From Gliomastix tumulicola (lineage: Eukaryota > Ascomycota > Sordariomycetes > Hypocreales > Bionectriaceae): DNA of 64,000 nt. Location: positions 558,001 through 622,000 of the forward strand of contig BCHX01000001.1 in the NCBI GenBank assembly GCA_001599755.1, in the 5' to 3' direction. Position numbers and translations under genes: made by a program. Below, in pieces: positions 23,746 through 34,357 of this stretch (the stretch's first letter is position 1; the number at the start of each line of letters is the position of its first letter). Under the pieces are notes generated by a model, which saw only the letters and a program-made list of their open reading frames with translations, searched no databases and was not told the origin of the DNA.

Positions 23746-24902
23746 TCCCTAAGTGCCTTTCGTTCACTTTCCTTCCTCTCGTCATTCCTTCTCTGTTTTC
23801 CGTTTCTTATTCCCCCCTTCCTGCACTTTCCTTACCTTTCTTTCTCTTCTCTCCTCGTGGCACCAGGGCTGCGGCTTGAATGCTGGACACATTATATACG
23901 CTGGAGGATTGACGCCTTCTGAGCAAAACGACATGCAACAAGGGTCAGCGTTTTGCGAACAACTTTAATCTCCTTTGTCGATTGTACGACTGTATGTATG
24001 TATGTATTCTTGTGGCTTTCTTTCTTTCTTTCATAATACCTTAGCTTAGTCGACTGTTCGAATCAATATACCCTGTGAAGGGAGACTGCAAGAGTCCAAG
24101 CTCATCCCGCCCTGAGACTCCATGATGTTGGGAGGGGAGCTGGCTTGGTATTGACCCCATGCCACACTGACCCTAGCACTTACGTTGACTATTGCCGGTG
24201 TGAATGCTGGAAACGCACTGTGATGGTCCCGATTCTTTTGTTGGCCATCCCTTGTGACTGACTGACGAGGCTATGCCTCGTATCAGATCTGACATGGTAT
24301 GCATATTTGGACATGATGAGCCTTGTGAAAAACCGACATTCATACCTCGAAGGGCACTAAAATCACATCAAAATAGGAAGAATTTGATCATCATGGGCTT
24401 GTCGGCATTATGAAGGGAAATTCGCCATCCTCGTTCCTACGGTATACATTCCGGGCTACGTTGACCGGGTTTCCGCATACCAGTGATCACCCGCCGGCTT
24501 CGAGGAACATTTTGACAAGATATGGCGGTGGCAACAGATCAATACCGATCGTATGAGACATAGGGCTCCTGACGGCGAAAGGGGAGACGTTGGCCCTCCA
24601 CGTTTGTGGGCGTTGTCTGAGAATCTGGTGTCATGACTACCCCTTGACCTTTGGACGTCCATTCCGGCCTCCCTTCGCCTGGACGACGTTTGTCGGTCTG
24701 CATACTGGCAGTCGCGGCAAGATCGGTTCGTTGGCGAGGCCTTCGAGGCCTTGAGACCTTGTTTTAGGAACGAGAAGTCAACAGGTATAAGACGGCGGCA
24801 AACCCCCCTTCACGCCGACCAGGTCTCTTACTGCCTAGCACCATCCTCATCAAACCAAAGACACACAAACTACATCCAACTCCTCACACAACCACAGTCA
24901 AG
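23746..24902. other. Intergenic, 1.2 kb
   Basis: 3' region of the disordered-protein gene, with short GTAT and CTTT tetranucleotide runs near 23990-24030, then the promoter of the small secreted protein. No gene supported. Confidence 0.5.
24786..24790 (+). promoter_or_regulatory. TATA box of the small secreted protein gene
   Basis: TATAA about 113 nt before the start codon, a usual distance for strongly expressed fungal genes. Position is the only evidence. Confidence 0.55.
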
Positions 24903-25404
24903 ATGAAGCCCACCGCCATCTTCGCCATCTTCGCCGCCGTGGTCTCCGCCGCCACCTCGGAGAACATGGCCAACATGGCCAACAACGAGGCCGTCGTCGC
25001 CCGCGACACCATGAACCAGGCTGCCGACGCTGCCGCTGCTCACCACGAGGAGGTCATGGCCCGCGAGGTCATGAACGCCATGGATGCCGCTGCCGAGGAG
25101 GCGCACGCCGCCGTCTACGCCCGTCAGACGCCCAGCCCTACCCCTGACGCTGCTGGTGCCGCTGCTGCCCCTAGCCTGGGTAAGCTTTTCTTTCTCTTGA
25201 AGAAGATTTTGTAAGGATCTAGAAGCTAATAGAATAATAGGCTCTCTGATTGCTCTTATCGAGAAGATCTTGGAGGAGCTGGGCGACCAGGTCCCTGACC
25301 TCAAGGACGTGGCTAAGAAGGCCATCGATGCTCTGAACGACTTTGCCGATGCTGCCAAGAAGGTCGACCCTGATGACCTGCCCAAGCCCAAGGCTGATAA
25401 CTAA
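24903..25404 (+). CDS. Small cysteine-free secreted protein
   Basis: 146 aa from exons 24903-25179 and 25241-25404, joined by a 61-nt GT-AG intron. The N-terminus (MKPTAIFAIFAAVVSAATSE) looks like a signal peptide cleaved after about residue 17. The mature protein has no cysteine and is rich in Ala, Glu and Asp. Two imperfect copies of a helical unit are visible: EAVVARDTMNQAADAAAAHH and EEVMAREVMNAMDAAAEEAH. A Pro/Ala linker is followed by an amphipathic C-terminal helix (IEKILEELGDQVPDLKDVAK). I do not recognise the family. A secreted structural protein or effector candidate is possible, but nothing in the sequence proves either. Confidence 0.82.
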
Positions 25405-25584
25405 ATGTGCTCGAGGCCTGGGTATTCTGCCTTGACGAGTGGACGACTTGTCATGCTGCCATTTGACGGGAGAAAGTAGCCTAACGTGTGGTGGAAATCA
25501 AATGAAACGATCGATCTGCTAGGAATAGTCCAAACACCAAAATAAACAAACCGCTTGCTCTATGAGTAGCCATACAAGAGACCT

Positions 25585-27537
25585 TCAAGTCGGAACGCCA
25601 TCAAGTTCTATGTGCAAGTAAATGTCATTCATCCCTTCCCTCATCTTCACCACCAACCAGACCTCGTCGAACAAATGGCGCCTCTGCACGCCCTCTTTCA
25701 GAGACGCATATCGTGCAACCTCATGGCGGATGTCACCGTGCGAATCAGTGCTGCTCCCCCGCCGTTCCGTGTCCTTAGTGCCGATGAGACTCCGTACGTG
25801 CGCATCGTCCCCAACGTTGAACTGGACCATTAACGACGACTCATCGTCGTTGGAAAACCAGAGGAGAATGGAGGGCAAGGGGGGCACTATGTCGTGTGTG
25901 GGAGAGTAGAGAAGAAACATGGGGATTGCTTTCACAGGGTCCAATTGCATCCAATCTCGAAGTGAAAGGGGAGGCGGGTCGTCGCTTAGTGAGGACAGTT
26001 GCTCGTTGCCGTGTCGAGCGCACCAATGCGGCCGGCTGCTGCACTCTACCCAGTTATTACCATCCCGGTAATCTCGTGAGCATATTCCGGGCTTCGTCTT
26101 GGATAAATGATACAGATCAGGCTGGGTGAGAAGGTGTATCGTCTTCACTATGCTGACCTTTGTGGCTGCCCTCGGCGGATAGGATAGGACGTGGAACGTT
26201 CTGCTCTGGATCGTTGTGTCTCCTTTCAGATCGTTGGTCTTTGGCAGGACAACGATGGACGGGTAGTGAGCCCGCGTGTACGTGTTCTGCTCCCGGTGGA
26301 GGAGGATGCCGATCATACCGTCTTCCGCTGAGAAGCACTCTTCGAGAAGCATGATGCAGAGGTTACTCAGCCAGTGGTTGGTCACGCTTGGTCCCTTGAA
26401 CTGGCCATAGACGTGACAAAGCCAGTCCGGAATGCGTTGGATCGTTCTTGACTGACGTCTTGACCCATGGCTAGGCGAACGGAAGTGGCTGGTCTGAGGT
26501 TGTTGAACTACACTCATTGAGCTAGGTCGTCGTGCCTTGCTTGCCCTTTGAGAGCGAAGGAAGTCGTTCTGTCTCTCGTCGTATTTCACGGATAAGCCGG
26601 TGATCCTCACAAAGGGACCGACAACCTCCTGCGAGAGGTTGGTCTGCTCGCCCATATTGATGCCTCCGAACACATCTTTTGGACGGTACTTGACGCTGTG
26701 GCACCACTTGAAGTCTCTTACAGAATCGGCTAGGACCCCCGACGTGTTAAGCGCCGCATCCGACGATTCCTTCTCACGCCTCCAGGCGAGGATGCTCTGA
26801 TCATTGAACTTTCTGAGAATCTCCAATTGGAGCCGCGTGAAGGCGTCCCCCCCGCCTTCGCCGTAGAGCAGGGGCATGTTGACGTTGAGGAGGCCCATGA
26901 GGCTGTATGCCTGGTCCTCAGGTCTCGTGGTCGTTCTCGACGCCGCCCAGGACAGGCGCTGGGCAACGCAGTAGTCGGCGACCTTGGACGGATGGACGAG
27001 GGCATCCTCGTGGATATTCGTGATCTCGCGGATGTGAGCCCGGAGATTCCTCTTCGTTCCGAACTCCTGCCATTCGGAGGAGAGGAACACCACCGTCCTC
27101 GGTGCGATGAGCTCCTGCAGCGTCCAGCCCCGGGTGAACCACTTGCTCGCCTGTAGGACCTCAACTTTGCCGGCCTCCTGCCTCAAGTCCGCCAGACCGG
27201 CGACATCCTTGTAGGCGCAGTCCGACAGGTAGGCGAAGCAGACATCCGCCTGCTGATACCAGTTGAACATCGAGTTGATGGCCTCCGAGAGCTCCGCACT
27301 GGACGACTTGTCGATGCAGCAGGTGTCAATCCAGACATACTGGAAGCCATCCCGCGCCGCAACGTCACAGAATTTGCTAATCTTCTCATAGCCTTTCCTG
27401 TCCACGGCTGTACCGTTGACGATGTCCTGGTACAGGACCTCGTCGTCCCCCCAACAGTGTGAGAGGATGGCGTACGACACATTTGTCGCGTGGTGGAAGT
27501 CCTTGAGCTGCTTCGTCTTGACAGATAAGAGCCGCAT
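25585..27537 (-). CDS. HET-domain (heterokaryon incompatibility) protein
   Basis: About 650 aa, uninterrupted. The N-terminal HET domain shows its typical blocks: YAILSHCWGDDEVLYQD near residue 22, WIDTCCIDKSSSAELSEAI, MFNWYQQADVCFAYLSD and FTRGWTLQELIAP. It also has the family segment SWAASRTTTRPEDQAYSLMGL. HET proteins trigger regulated cell death when incompatible hyphae fuse, or act in similar TIR-like signalling. The C-terminal half has no recognised repeat or NACHT domain. The start is set at 27537 (MRLLSVKT), the usual family opening; an in-frame ATG at 27549 adds four residues. Confidence 0.93.
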   Translation of the reverse strand: MRLLSVKTKQLKDFHHATNVSYAILSHCWGDDEVLYQDIVNGTAVDRKGYEKISKFCDVAARDGFQYVWIDTCCIDKSSSAELSEAINSMFNWYQQADVCFAYLSDCAYKDVAGLADLRQEAGKVEVLQASKWFTRGWTLQELIAPRTVVFLSSEWQEFGTKRNLRAHIREITNIHEDALVHPSKVADYCVAQRLSWAASRTTTRPEDQAYSLMGLLNVNMPLLYGEGGGDAFTRLQLEILRKFNDQSILAWRREKESSDAALNTSGVLADSVRDFKWCHSVKYRPKDVFGGINMGEQTNLSQEVVGPFVRITGLSVKYDERQNDFLRSQRASKARRPSSMSVVQQPQTSHFRSPSHGSRRQSRTIQRIPDWLCHVYGQFKGPSVTNHWLSNLCIMLLEECFSAEDGMIGILLHREQNTYTRAHYPSIVVLPKTNDLKGDTTIQSRTFHVLSYPPRAATKVSIVKTIHLLTQPDLYHLSKTKPGICSRDYRDGNNWVECSSRPHWCARHGNEQLSSLSDDPPPLSLRDWMQLDPVKAIPMFLLYSPTHDIVPPLPSILLWFSNDDESSLMVQFNVGDDAHVRSLIGTKDTERRGSSTDSHGDIRHEVARYASLKEGVQRRHLFDEVWLVVKMREGMNDIYLHIELDGVPT

Positions 27538-29078
27538 GGCGCGCTGCAATACGCCGCTAGTGGCTGGCTGTCTCAGATGGCTGTGGCGGCGTGGATCGGA
27601 CTCGACAGTGAGCAGAGATTATGTGGTTGGAGGACTTGATGCCGCATGCGGGGTTTCTTGGCCCCCATCCTGACCACGTGATGATTGATTGCCTCATATG
27701 ATAAATCATAGCCTGCTCGCTTTACTACACATCCAGCCGGTCTCTGAGCTCCCCAGTGGTGAAGCTGCCACAGTTATCCATCCTGCTGACCTTGCTCTGC
27801 TGTGCCTGTTTGAGAGAAGACTGGGGACTCGGTAGTCGTAAGTGGAATATCGTGCTTGAAAGATAAAGCTAGGACGGGAGCATTGACGAGGTATGCTTCT
27901 TCTGATACACGTAGGGTCCTGCATCAACTGTCAAACAAGGGTCCTGTCGTCGCTCTGCCGGCTCTCCGTGCGCTGGGCCCTAGTCCGAGACGACACCAAC
28001 GACCAGACAGGGTGTCGGCAGATCACAAAGCACAGAGTATCGGCCCATTAACTTAAGCACTCGGAGATATTGAGCCGAGCGAATCCCCTTCACCGTCCTT
28101 GACACGGTTGATCCTGCAACCCATTGCAGCAGCAAGCATCACCGCCCTGAGCCTGTGACGTTATGCACGATCCTACAGACCATCCTCGTAGGACTTAGCG
28201 TCTGCTTATGACGGGCGCCACGGTGGCGTGGCGGCGGGTCAATGCCACTGGACTGCCCTATATTGACACTAACGGCGGTGATCGCTGGCGGATGGGAAGA
28301 CGGGGAGAGGAAGACAAGAGAAAAGCTGCTGCCTTTTGTTTCGTGCACATGTGAAGAGTCGACGATGGGGGCGGGGGGCCACAGGACTTTGTCAGCCAAG
28401 GCAGGTGAAGGGATGACAAGACTCCCGACTCGGATGTTGCCGTTGCTGATCAATGGGGGCTGTCAGGATGGGCAAGCAGCAATGATCCCACATTCGGCAG
28501 ATAATACGAGCGGCCTGGAGAAAAAAAAAGGGGGACGGCAGAGACAGAGAGAGAGAAAAATTTCAGATAAAAAGGCGGCCGTTTTATTGGGAAAAGTGTC
28601 AAGGATGTTGTCCAAGTCTAGACCCGGACGCTGCATAAGGCAGGGTCATCACTGCATTAGCCTCGCAGCGCGCACTTTGAACAAGAAGGTCACATCGGAT
28701 GGCAGGCACCAGTTGGGCGGCCACAAAAGACAGTGCCCCCAACAAGGCCCCCAAGGCCCCCTTGTTCCCACAGGGCCACCACCGGCCGGTGATGCCTCCA
28801 GGGGGCCAAGACCCTAAGATAGTACCTCTCTAGTGACGTAGGATTCAAGGACGCGGCACGGTCGGTGGACCAAGAGTCTTCAGTAACTAACTACCGAGGA
28901 AAGGGGTCTTGTCAAAAAGGCTTGATGGGAAATCCCAACGTGATTTCTTCTTATCCTCCCCGGTTTCCCATTCACGGGTTAGCAGTGCCCTCTCTCCTCG
29001 TGCAAGTTTGGCATCCTGGAGAAGATTTTCCCACCACGGCTTATAAGAGTCGCCACCTCTCTCTCTCTCTCTCTCATC
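27538..29078. other. Divergent intergenic region, 1.5 kb
   Basis: Separates the HET gene (minus) from the P450 gene (plus). No gene supported. An A-run followed by a G-run lies near 28520-28535, and a TATA box and CT tract lie next to the P450 start. Confidence 0.5.
29042..29075 (+). promoter_or_regulatory. TATA box and CT tract upstream of P450
   Basis: TATAA at 29042-29046 and a CT dinucleotide run at 29057-29075 that ends three bases before the ATG. This arrangement implies a very short 5' leader. Confidence 0.55.
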
Positions 29079-30734
29079 ATGTTGATATCCTCTGCTGCCC
29101 TCGTGGCGGCCGCCGTCTTCCTCATCTACATCGCCTTTAAGCATGTCACGGACAAGCGCCGACTGCCCCCGGGCCCCAAGCCGCACCCCATCATGGGCAA
29201 CGCGCGGGACTTCCCTGCAGCCGACATCCCGGAGTACCAGCACTGGCTGAAGCACAAGGATCTGTACGGGCCCATCAGCTCCGTCTCGGTCATGGGGAGG
29301 ACGATCGTCCTCGTGCACGACAGGAAGATGGCCCACGACCTGCTGAACAGCAGCGCGAGCAAGACGTCCGGGCGGCCCACGATGATGATGGCCGGCAAGC
29401 TGTGCGGCTACGAGTCCATCGTTCTCTGCCAGGGATACACGCCCGTGTTCCGGCACTATCGGAAGCTGCTGCACAAGGAGCTGGGGACCAAGGTCTCCGC
29501 CGCGCAGTTCAGGGGCACGCAGGAGCGGGAGACGGCGAAGCAGCTCGTCCGGGCCCTCAATCATCCGGAGGGATGGCTGGAGCACTTCAGCAAGTGAGTA
29601 TGGTCCTGGTTTCCTCGGGGAGAGCTGAGAAGGAAGGAGTGGCTGATGTTTGAATGGCATAGGACCGCTGGAGCAACGAGTCTCAAGACGACATACGACT
29701 ACAATGTCGAGCCGGACAAGCCTGATGCCCTGGTCATGCTCATTGAGAAGATGATGAAGTCCTTCTCCGTCGCAGCCGTACCGATGGCATGGCCCGTGGA
29801 TGTCATCCCTGCCCTTCAGCACTGGCCTGAAAGCCTTCCCGGTGGAGGATTCAAGACGACAGCTCGCAAGTTCAAGAAGCAGGTCATGGATGGAGTCCAC
29901 GCCCCGTACCGCTTCGTCCAGCGTCAGATGGCAGCGCAGGACTACGAGCCGTCTTTCACATCGAGACTTATCCAGCAGTGTTCGATTGACAACGGGACGA
30001 AGGAGTCGCTCAGCCCGGAGGACGAGGAGGCGATTATCTGGTCTTCTGCAAGTCTCTATGGTGCTGCAGCCGATACGACAGTCATTACACTAACGACGTG
30101 GACGCTGGCCATGATCATGTTCCCGGAAGTGCAGCAGAGGGCCCAGGAGGAGATCGACCGCGTTGTTGGTACGGATCGTCTGCCCACCTTCGATGACCGA
30201 GAGGGCCTGCCCTACATCGACGCTATTGTGAAAGAGGCGTTGAGATGGTGGCCCATCGCAGCCATGGGTTTCCCCCACACAGCAGACGAAGAACTCGAGT
30301 ACGAAGGATACCATATCCCGAAGGGGGCGATGATCATGCCTGCCGTCTGGTCTTTTATGCACGATCCGGATGTCTACGCAAACCCCGAAAAGTTCGATCC
30401 TGAGCGATTCCTGGCCCCGCGAAGTGAGCCTGATCCTTGCTCGGAAGTATTTGGCTATGGAAGAAGGGTGTGCCCTGGTCAGTACTTTGCTGATGCGGGC
30501 CTCTTCATCAACATCGCGCAGTCGGCAGCATGCTTCAACATCAGCAAAGCCGTGGGCAAGGATGGACAGGTGATTGAGCCCAACGTCCAGTCGAAGCCGG
30601 GCGTGCTGCACTATCCTACTGAGTTCCAGTTCAAGGTTGCACCGCGGAGCGAGAAGCACGTGGAGATTATCAAGCGGCTTCAGACAGAGGTTCCAGTGGA
30701 GGGAGGAGACTCTCATCTGCTACAGTTGGGGTAA
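29079..30734 (+). CDS. Cytochrome P450 monooxygenase
   Basis: Microsomal P450, 528 aa, from exons 29079-29593 and 29663-30734 (69-nt GT-AG intron). A membrane anchor covers residues 1-20, followed by the proline hinge (RLPPGPKPHPIMGN). The I-helix motif is AAADTT (about 306-311), the K-helix ExxR is EALR (about 362-365), the PERF motif is near 417, and the haem loop FGYGRRVCPG has its Cys at about 441. All catalytic elements are intact. The general look is of fungal secondary-metabolism P450s; the substrate is unknown. It converges on a dioxygenase-like gene and lies near a zinc-cluster regulator, which fits a small metabolic module. Confidence 0.95.
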
Positions 30735-31152
30735 CTGAGGATCTACATAACGCTGTATTACATAGAAACGAATTTGATACCTTGTTTTTGACATGCTAGC
30801 ATTTCGAGTTCGAATCTCGGCTTAGGTTAGGAAATACCTATTTGAGGGTCGTTTTCGGTGCCTTCTTGGACTGGCCTGTGTGAACAGGATTTAAGCATGA
30901 TTTTTTTTATTTAAGGTACTTCAGAACTGACGCTATTGCTTTGTTCGAATCGGAACTCGTGGTAACTTTGATAATGCGCCTCGTAGATGCCGATCGGTAT
31001 TCAAGATCAACCACTCACAGGTTCCGCGAAGGTGAGGGGGCAAGCGTCGCCGAAGGCATTATTGAGGGGAGTCATACTACCCGCACCCTAGCCGCGGATC
31101 ATGTAACTGCTTAATGTTGGAAAGTAAAGCCAATAGGTAGTTATCATGTAAT
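30735..31152. other. Convergent intergenic gap
   Basis: 418 nt between the P450 and dioxygenase stops. Contains only a T-arm-like hairpin that is not a tRNA. Confidence 0.55.
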
Positions 31153-32205
31153 CTATGGTTCCTGATCAAAGTCATAGCTATTGCCAAACCCTCGGTCAAG
31201 GTACTCTCCCAGCGCTTCCTCAGGACTCGTCCACTGCACGGGAATCTCCAAACCCAACCGTCCCACCGCCTCCTCCCGCTCAAGGATCGGCTTGATATCA
31301 TCGCCAAATTCCAATCTCATCCTATTGCGGAACCACGGCGCAAAGTGAATCATGGCAAGCATGACTCGTGTCTCGGCGGTCCGGTTGGGCATCCCAGCGT
31401 GCCATAAGCGCAGGTCACGGACGACGAGGCTCCCCTTCTTGATGACGGGCTGCAAAGGTGGTGATGTCTCGGCTCGCCGCGCGAGGAGATCTTCCCTGAT
31501 TCTTCCGCTGGCCCGCTCTCCATGGGCACCCTCTTGGGCAGCCAGGTCTGTCAGATTGTGTGTTCCAAGCCAAATCTCTGTTGATCCGTTCTCAGGCGTG
31601 GTCGTGACGAGTGGGACGTTGATGACAAGGGCGAAGGGATGATCTGGATGGTGGAAGTCTGCGTCAGAATGGACGGGTTGACGCTGAGGTGTGCCGTCTG
31701 GAGGAGTCGCCATGGCAGAGTTGGCAGAGCAGAACGTCCACTTTGGGCGAGGACCCAAGACGGCCGACGTGATCTGCGTTGCAATCGGATCTACAAATAG
31801 TGAGCAACTGGGCGTATCTCCCATGGGTGTCATGTGTCTCTTACTGGTAAAGACGCTGGGATGGAAATAGTTGGCCACTGGCGGCGCATCCTGCTGAATG
31901 TTCCCCTTGTTGTAGTTGAACGGGCTCTTGTCACCCCTGGCGAGGAGCGTCTCAGAGTCCTTCACCATCTTGACGTTGAGGTGGTCCAGGTGCTCATGCG
32001 GCACAACGTCCTCAATCACAACGAGGCCATCCTGGTGCACGTGCCTGACTGCCTTCTCGAGGTTGCGGGCATCGAGCCGGAGGTTACCGATTTCCGATAG
32101 CGAGGGCTTGACGATGCCGACTTGAGGGGTGGAAATACTGGCCAGGGTGCGGACTCCCTTGCCAAGTGAGGGGATGAGAGGCTTGAAGCGTGTGAAGGCC
32201 AGCAT
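31153..32205 (-). CDS. Phytanoyl-CoA dioxygenase-like enzyme
   Basis: Fe(II)/2-oxoglutarate oxygenase-like protein. The open frame gives 350 aa, but 31844-31791 looks like a 54-nt intron (GTAAGA donor, TGCTCAC branch, TTTGTAG acceptor). It is divisible by three and has no stop; removing it gives 332 aa and joins NYFHPSVFT to NPIATQITSAVLG. Likely iron ligands are the HSD of QPVHSDADFHH and the distal His of LRLWHAGMPNRT. The N-terminus (MLAFTRFKPLIPSLGKGVRT) could be a mitochondrial targeting peptide. The start at 32205 is chosen because upstream in-frame residues are low in conservation and Arg/Pro-rich. A TATA-like ATATAA lies about 90 nt before it. Confidence 0.85.
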   Translation of the reverse strand: MLAFTRFKPLIPSLGKGVRTLASISTPQVGIVKPSLSEIGNLRLDARNLEKAVRHVHQDGLVVIEDVVPHEHLDHLNVKMVKDSETLLARGDKSPFNYNKGNIQQDAPPVANYFHPSVFTSKRHMTPMGDTPSCSLFVDPIATQITSAVLGPRPKWTFCSANSAMATPPDGTPQRQPVHSDADFHHPDHPFALVINVPLVTTTPENGSTEIWLGTHNLTDLAAQEGAHGERASGRIREDLLARRAETSPPLQPVIKKGSLVVRDLRLWHAGMPNRTAETRVMLAMIHFAPWFRNRMRLEFGDDIKPILEREEAVGRLGLEIPVQWTSPEEALGEYLDRGFGNSYDFDQEP

Positions 32206-32470
32206 GACGAAAAAATACAAGACACAGAGATGGTGCTGACGTATAGAAAGACGAGAAGGGGGAAGTCTGCGTGGTCTGGCTGGGGAGATTGGCCGTCTTA
32301 TATGTCGTGAGAAGTGCTGCGTGACGCCGGTCTGGATGCAGGCGTTTCCCGAGCTCGCAATACCTTTCCCCATCAGGCATAGCGGAGAGTCAAGTTTGAA
32401 TTCCCGGGGGCCTTCTGGGGGCGGGTCAGCAGCATCTTCAGCGCTCCTCATTCGTCCGGGGTCTCGGTCT

Positions 32471-34118
32471 TCAGCGCTGCTGCCACGAGACCTTGAGACT
32501 CTCAATGAGTCGTTCGACGGGCCATCCGATGGTCTTTTTGCAGGCGATTAGTTGCCTTTCCAGCTCGTCCTGTGCTGGCCTGCCCTGTAGAAATCTGCCA
32601 GCTGGGTGTGAGGTCAGTCTTACTGACTTGGTTTGATCAGGGAAGGGAGGACGGCGGGGATTACAGTATGCAATAGGGCCGAAGGCGTTAACGATGACCG
32701 CTGGCGTCTTTGCCGTGAAGGCGATGCCGCTCATTTCTGCCGCTAAAACACTCAGTTGGTCGGGCCTTGAGGGGTGGTGATGGCCGATGAAGTCCAGTTT
32801 GGCGAGAAGATGGGCTTCATCCTCGGGGGCACTATGGACCAAGATGAACAGTGCGACGAGGTAGTAGTGCATCGCAGCAGCTTTACTCATACTCATTAGC
32901 AACACAAGAGCGCGCGCGCGCGTCAGTGGATTGGAGGAGAGAGGACATACCGTGGCAGGGTCGGGCGAACCACACGGCAGGAAACGGCGAGGACTCCGAT
33001 GTTGCTGTTCGTGCAAAGGGAAACATGTGCTTGGGATAGACCCCGAAGCTCCAGCAGACGGCGTCCAAGCAGTCGATCCATTGTGAGGGAACAATCTGAT
33101 CCCTAAACGTCGCGTTGATGATACGGCCGAGCACCATGGTCAGCAAGTTCAGATAGTCCTCGTCCGACCGGTATTCGTAGACATGCTGTGCCTGCTCCAG
33201 GCCCATCTTGAGGGGGCATCGTTCGTATAAGCTGAATGTGATATCCTCCCGCAGGTAATTCCAGAAGCCCGTCTCTGCAAAACCCTGGCTGCCGCCTGGC
33301 GCTAGAGGAGGGCGAGGGAGTGAAGCCATGGAATAGGCACCGCGAAGATGGATGTTGCGATCGGTGTCACCTGGAAGATGGAGTGAGTAGTATGTAAATG
33401 AGACATGGACAGGGACGAGACCTTACCTCCCAGGATCTCATACGACCGTAGCAAGCACGTCGCTACTAGAGCCATCCCTGTCCTCACCAGCTCATCATCT
33501 GCGTCCAGTGAAATCAGAAGCCTCACGCACTCCGTGTGGTGATGCTGTGCCGTGGCAAGAGAACCCTCCGTCGATGTCTTGCAGGCATGCATCGCCGACA
33601 ACGCGATAATGGCGTGGAAGAGGAGAGGCTCATCGAGCGCGAGTCTGGGAATGGCGATACCGAATGATTGTGCCGCGTCGGAGAGATCGTACCAGGTGGA
33701 AATGTTGGAGACGTAGGAGTAGAATAGACGAGCGATTGAGGGATCCTGGACACGGTCTCGGGGCATTGCATGTTCATCCGCCGCTGCCTCGTGCTGATAC
33801 TGGACTGGGAAGGGCGTCAGGCAGAAGTAGAAGGAGGACCGAAACTGCAGGAGCGCGTACCAAAGGTGACAGGTGCTTCTGACCTGTCACAGTATCGACC
33901 GGCTGCTCTGCATTGACTGCATACCGGGACATCTAGGCTGCCTTTGCGGGCAGGCTTGACATCAGCATCAACCAGGTAGTGCATTGAGGGCAGGGGACGA
34001 GATCGCACATTTCACCTTCCGGCGGCGACACGTGTTACTGTCCAAGACGATTAGCGAGTGACGGCCTCCAATGGCCTGCAGTTGCTCACCATGCGTCTTT
34101 ATTCCGTGGTCGGGGCAT
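32471..34118 (-). CDS. Zn(II)2Cys6 transcription factor, seven exons
   Basis: About 430 aa. Exons: 34118-34090, 34037 to about 33999, about 33937-33861, 33804-33427, 33370-32951, 32880-32665, 32601-32471. The start MPRPRNKDAC leads into C-x2-C-x6-C (CNTCRRRKVKC), and the second half is VCSQCRAAGRYC. The link between exons 2 and 3 is uncertain. A weak GT donor (34000-33999/33998 region) with acceptor at 33938 keeps frame and gives a spacing of eight; a GC donor after the third Cys also keeps frame. The remainder is the fungal-specific factor domain (RLFYSYVSNISTWYDLSD, LLFHAIIALSAMHACKT, CLLRSYEILGG). It sits next to the dioxygenase and near the P450 and may regulate them (inference). Confidence 0.82.
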
Positions 34119-34357
34119 ATCCCTCGATCTCGCTGACGAAATTGGGATTGGAGGGGAGCGGATGACAGAAGGGAGAGTCGCGGGTAACTTCCAGCGGGAC
34201 GGAAATAGGCCCAAGCACTCACTGAACAGCCAAGCCGTCACTGCTCTTTAGGGCCTCTGAATCTTGGCAGGCCCTGAAATGCAATGGAATCCATTCGCTA
34301 ATCGCTTCCATTCTAATTAATTAACAAATAAAATCACAGAGGTTAGATGAGCTTCCG

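Noticed and set aside
30805..30819. tRNA T-arm-like hairpin (CGAG-TTCGAAT-CTCG)
   Set aside because: No matching acceptor stem, anticodon arm or A box within 80 nt upstream; a chance hairpin in the P450 3' region.
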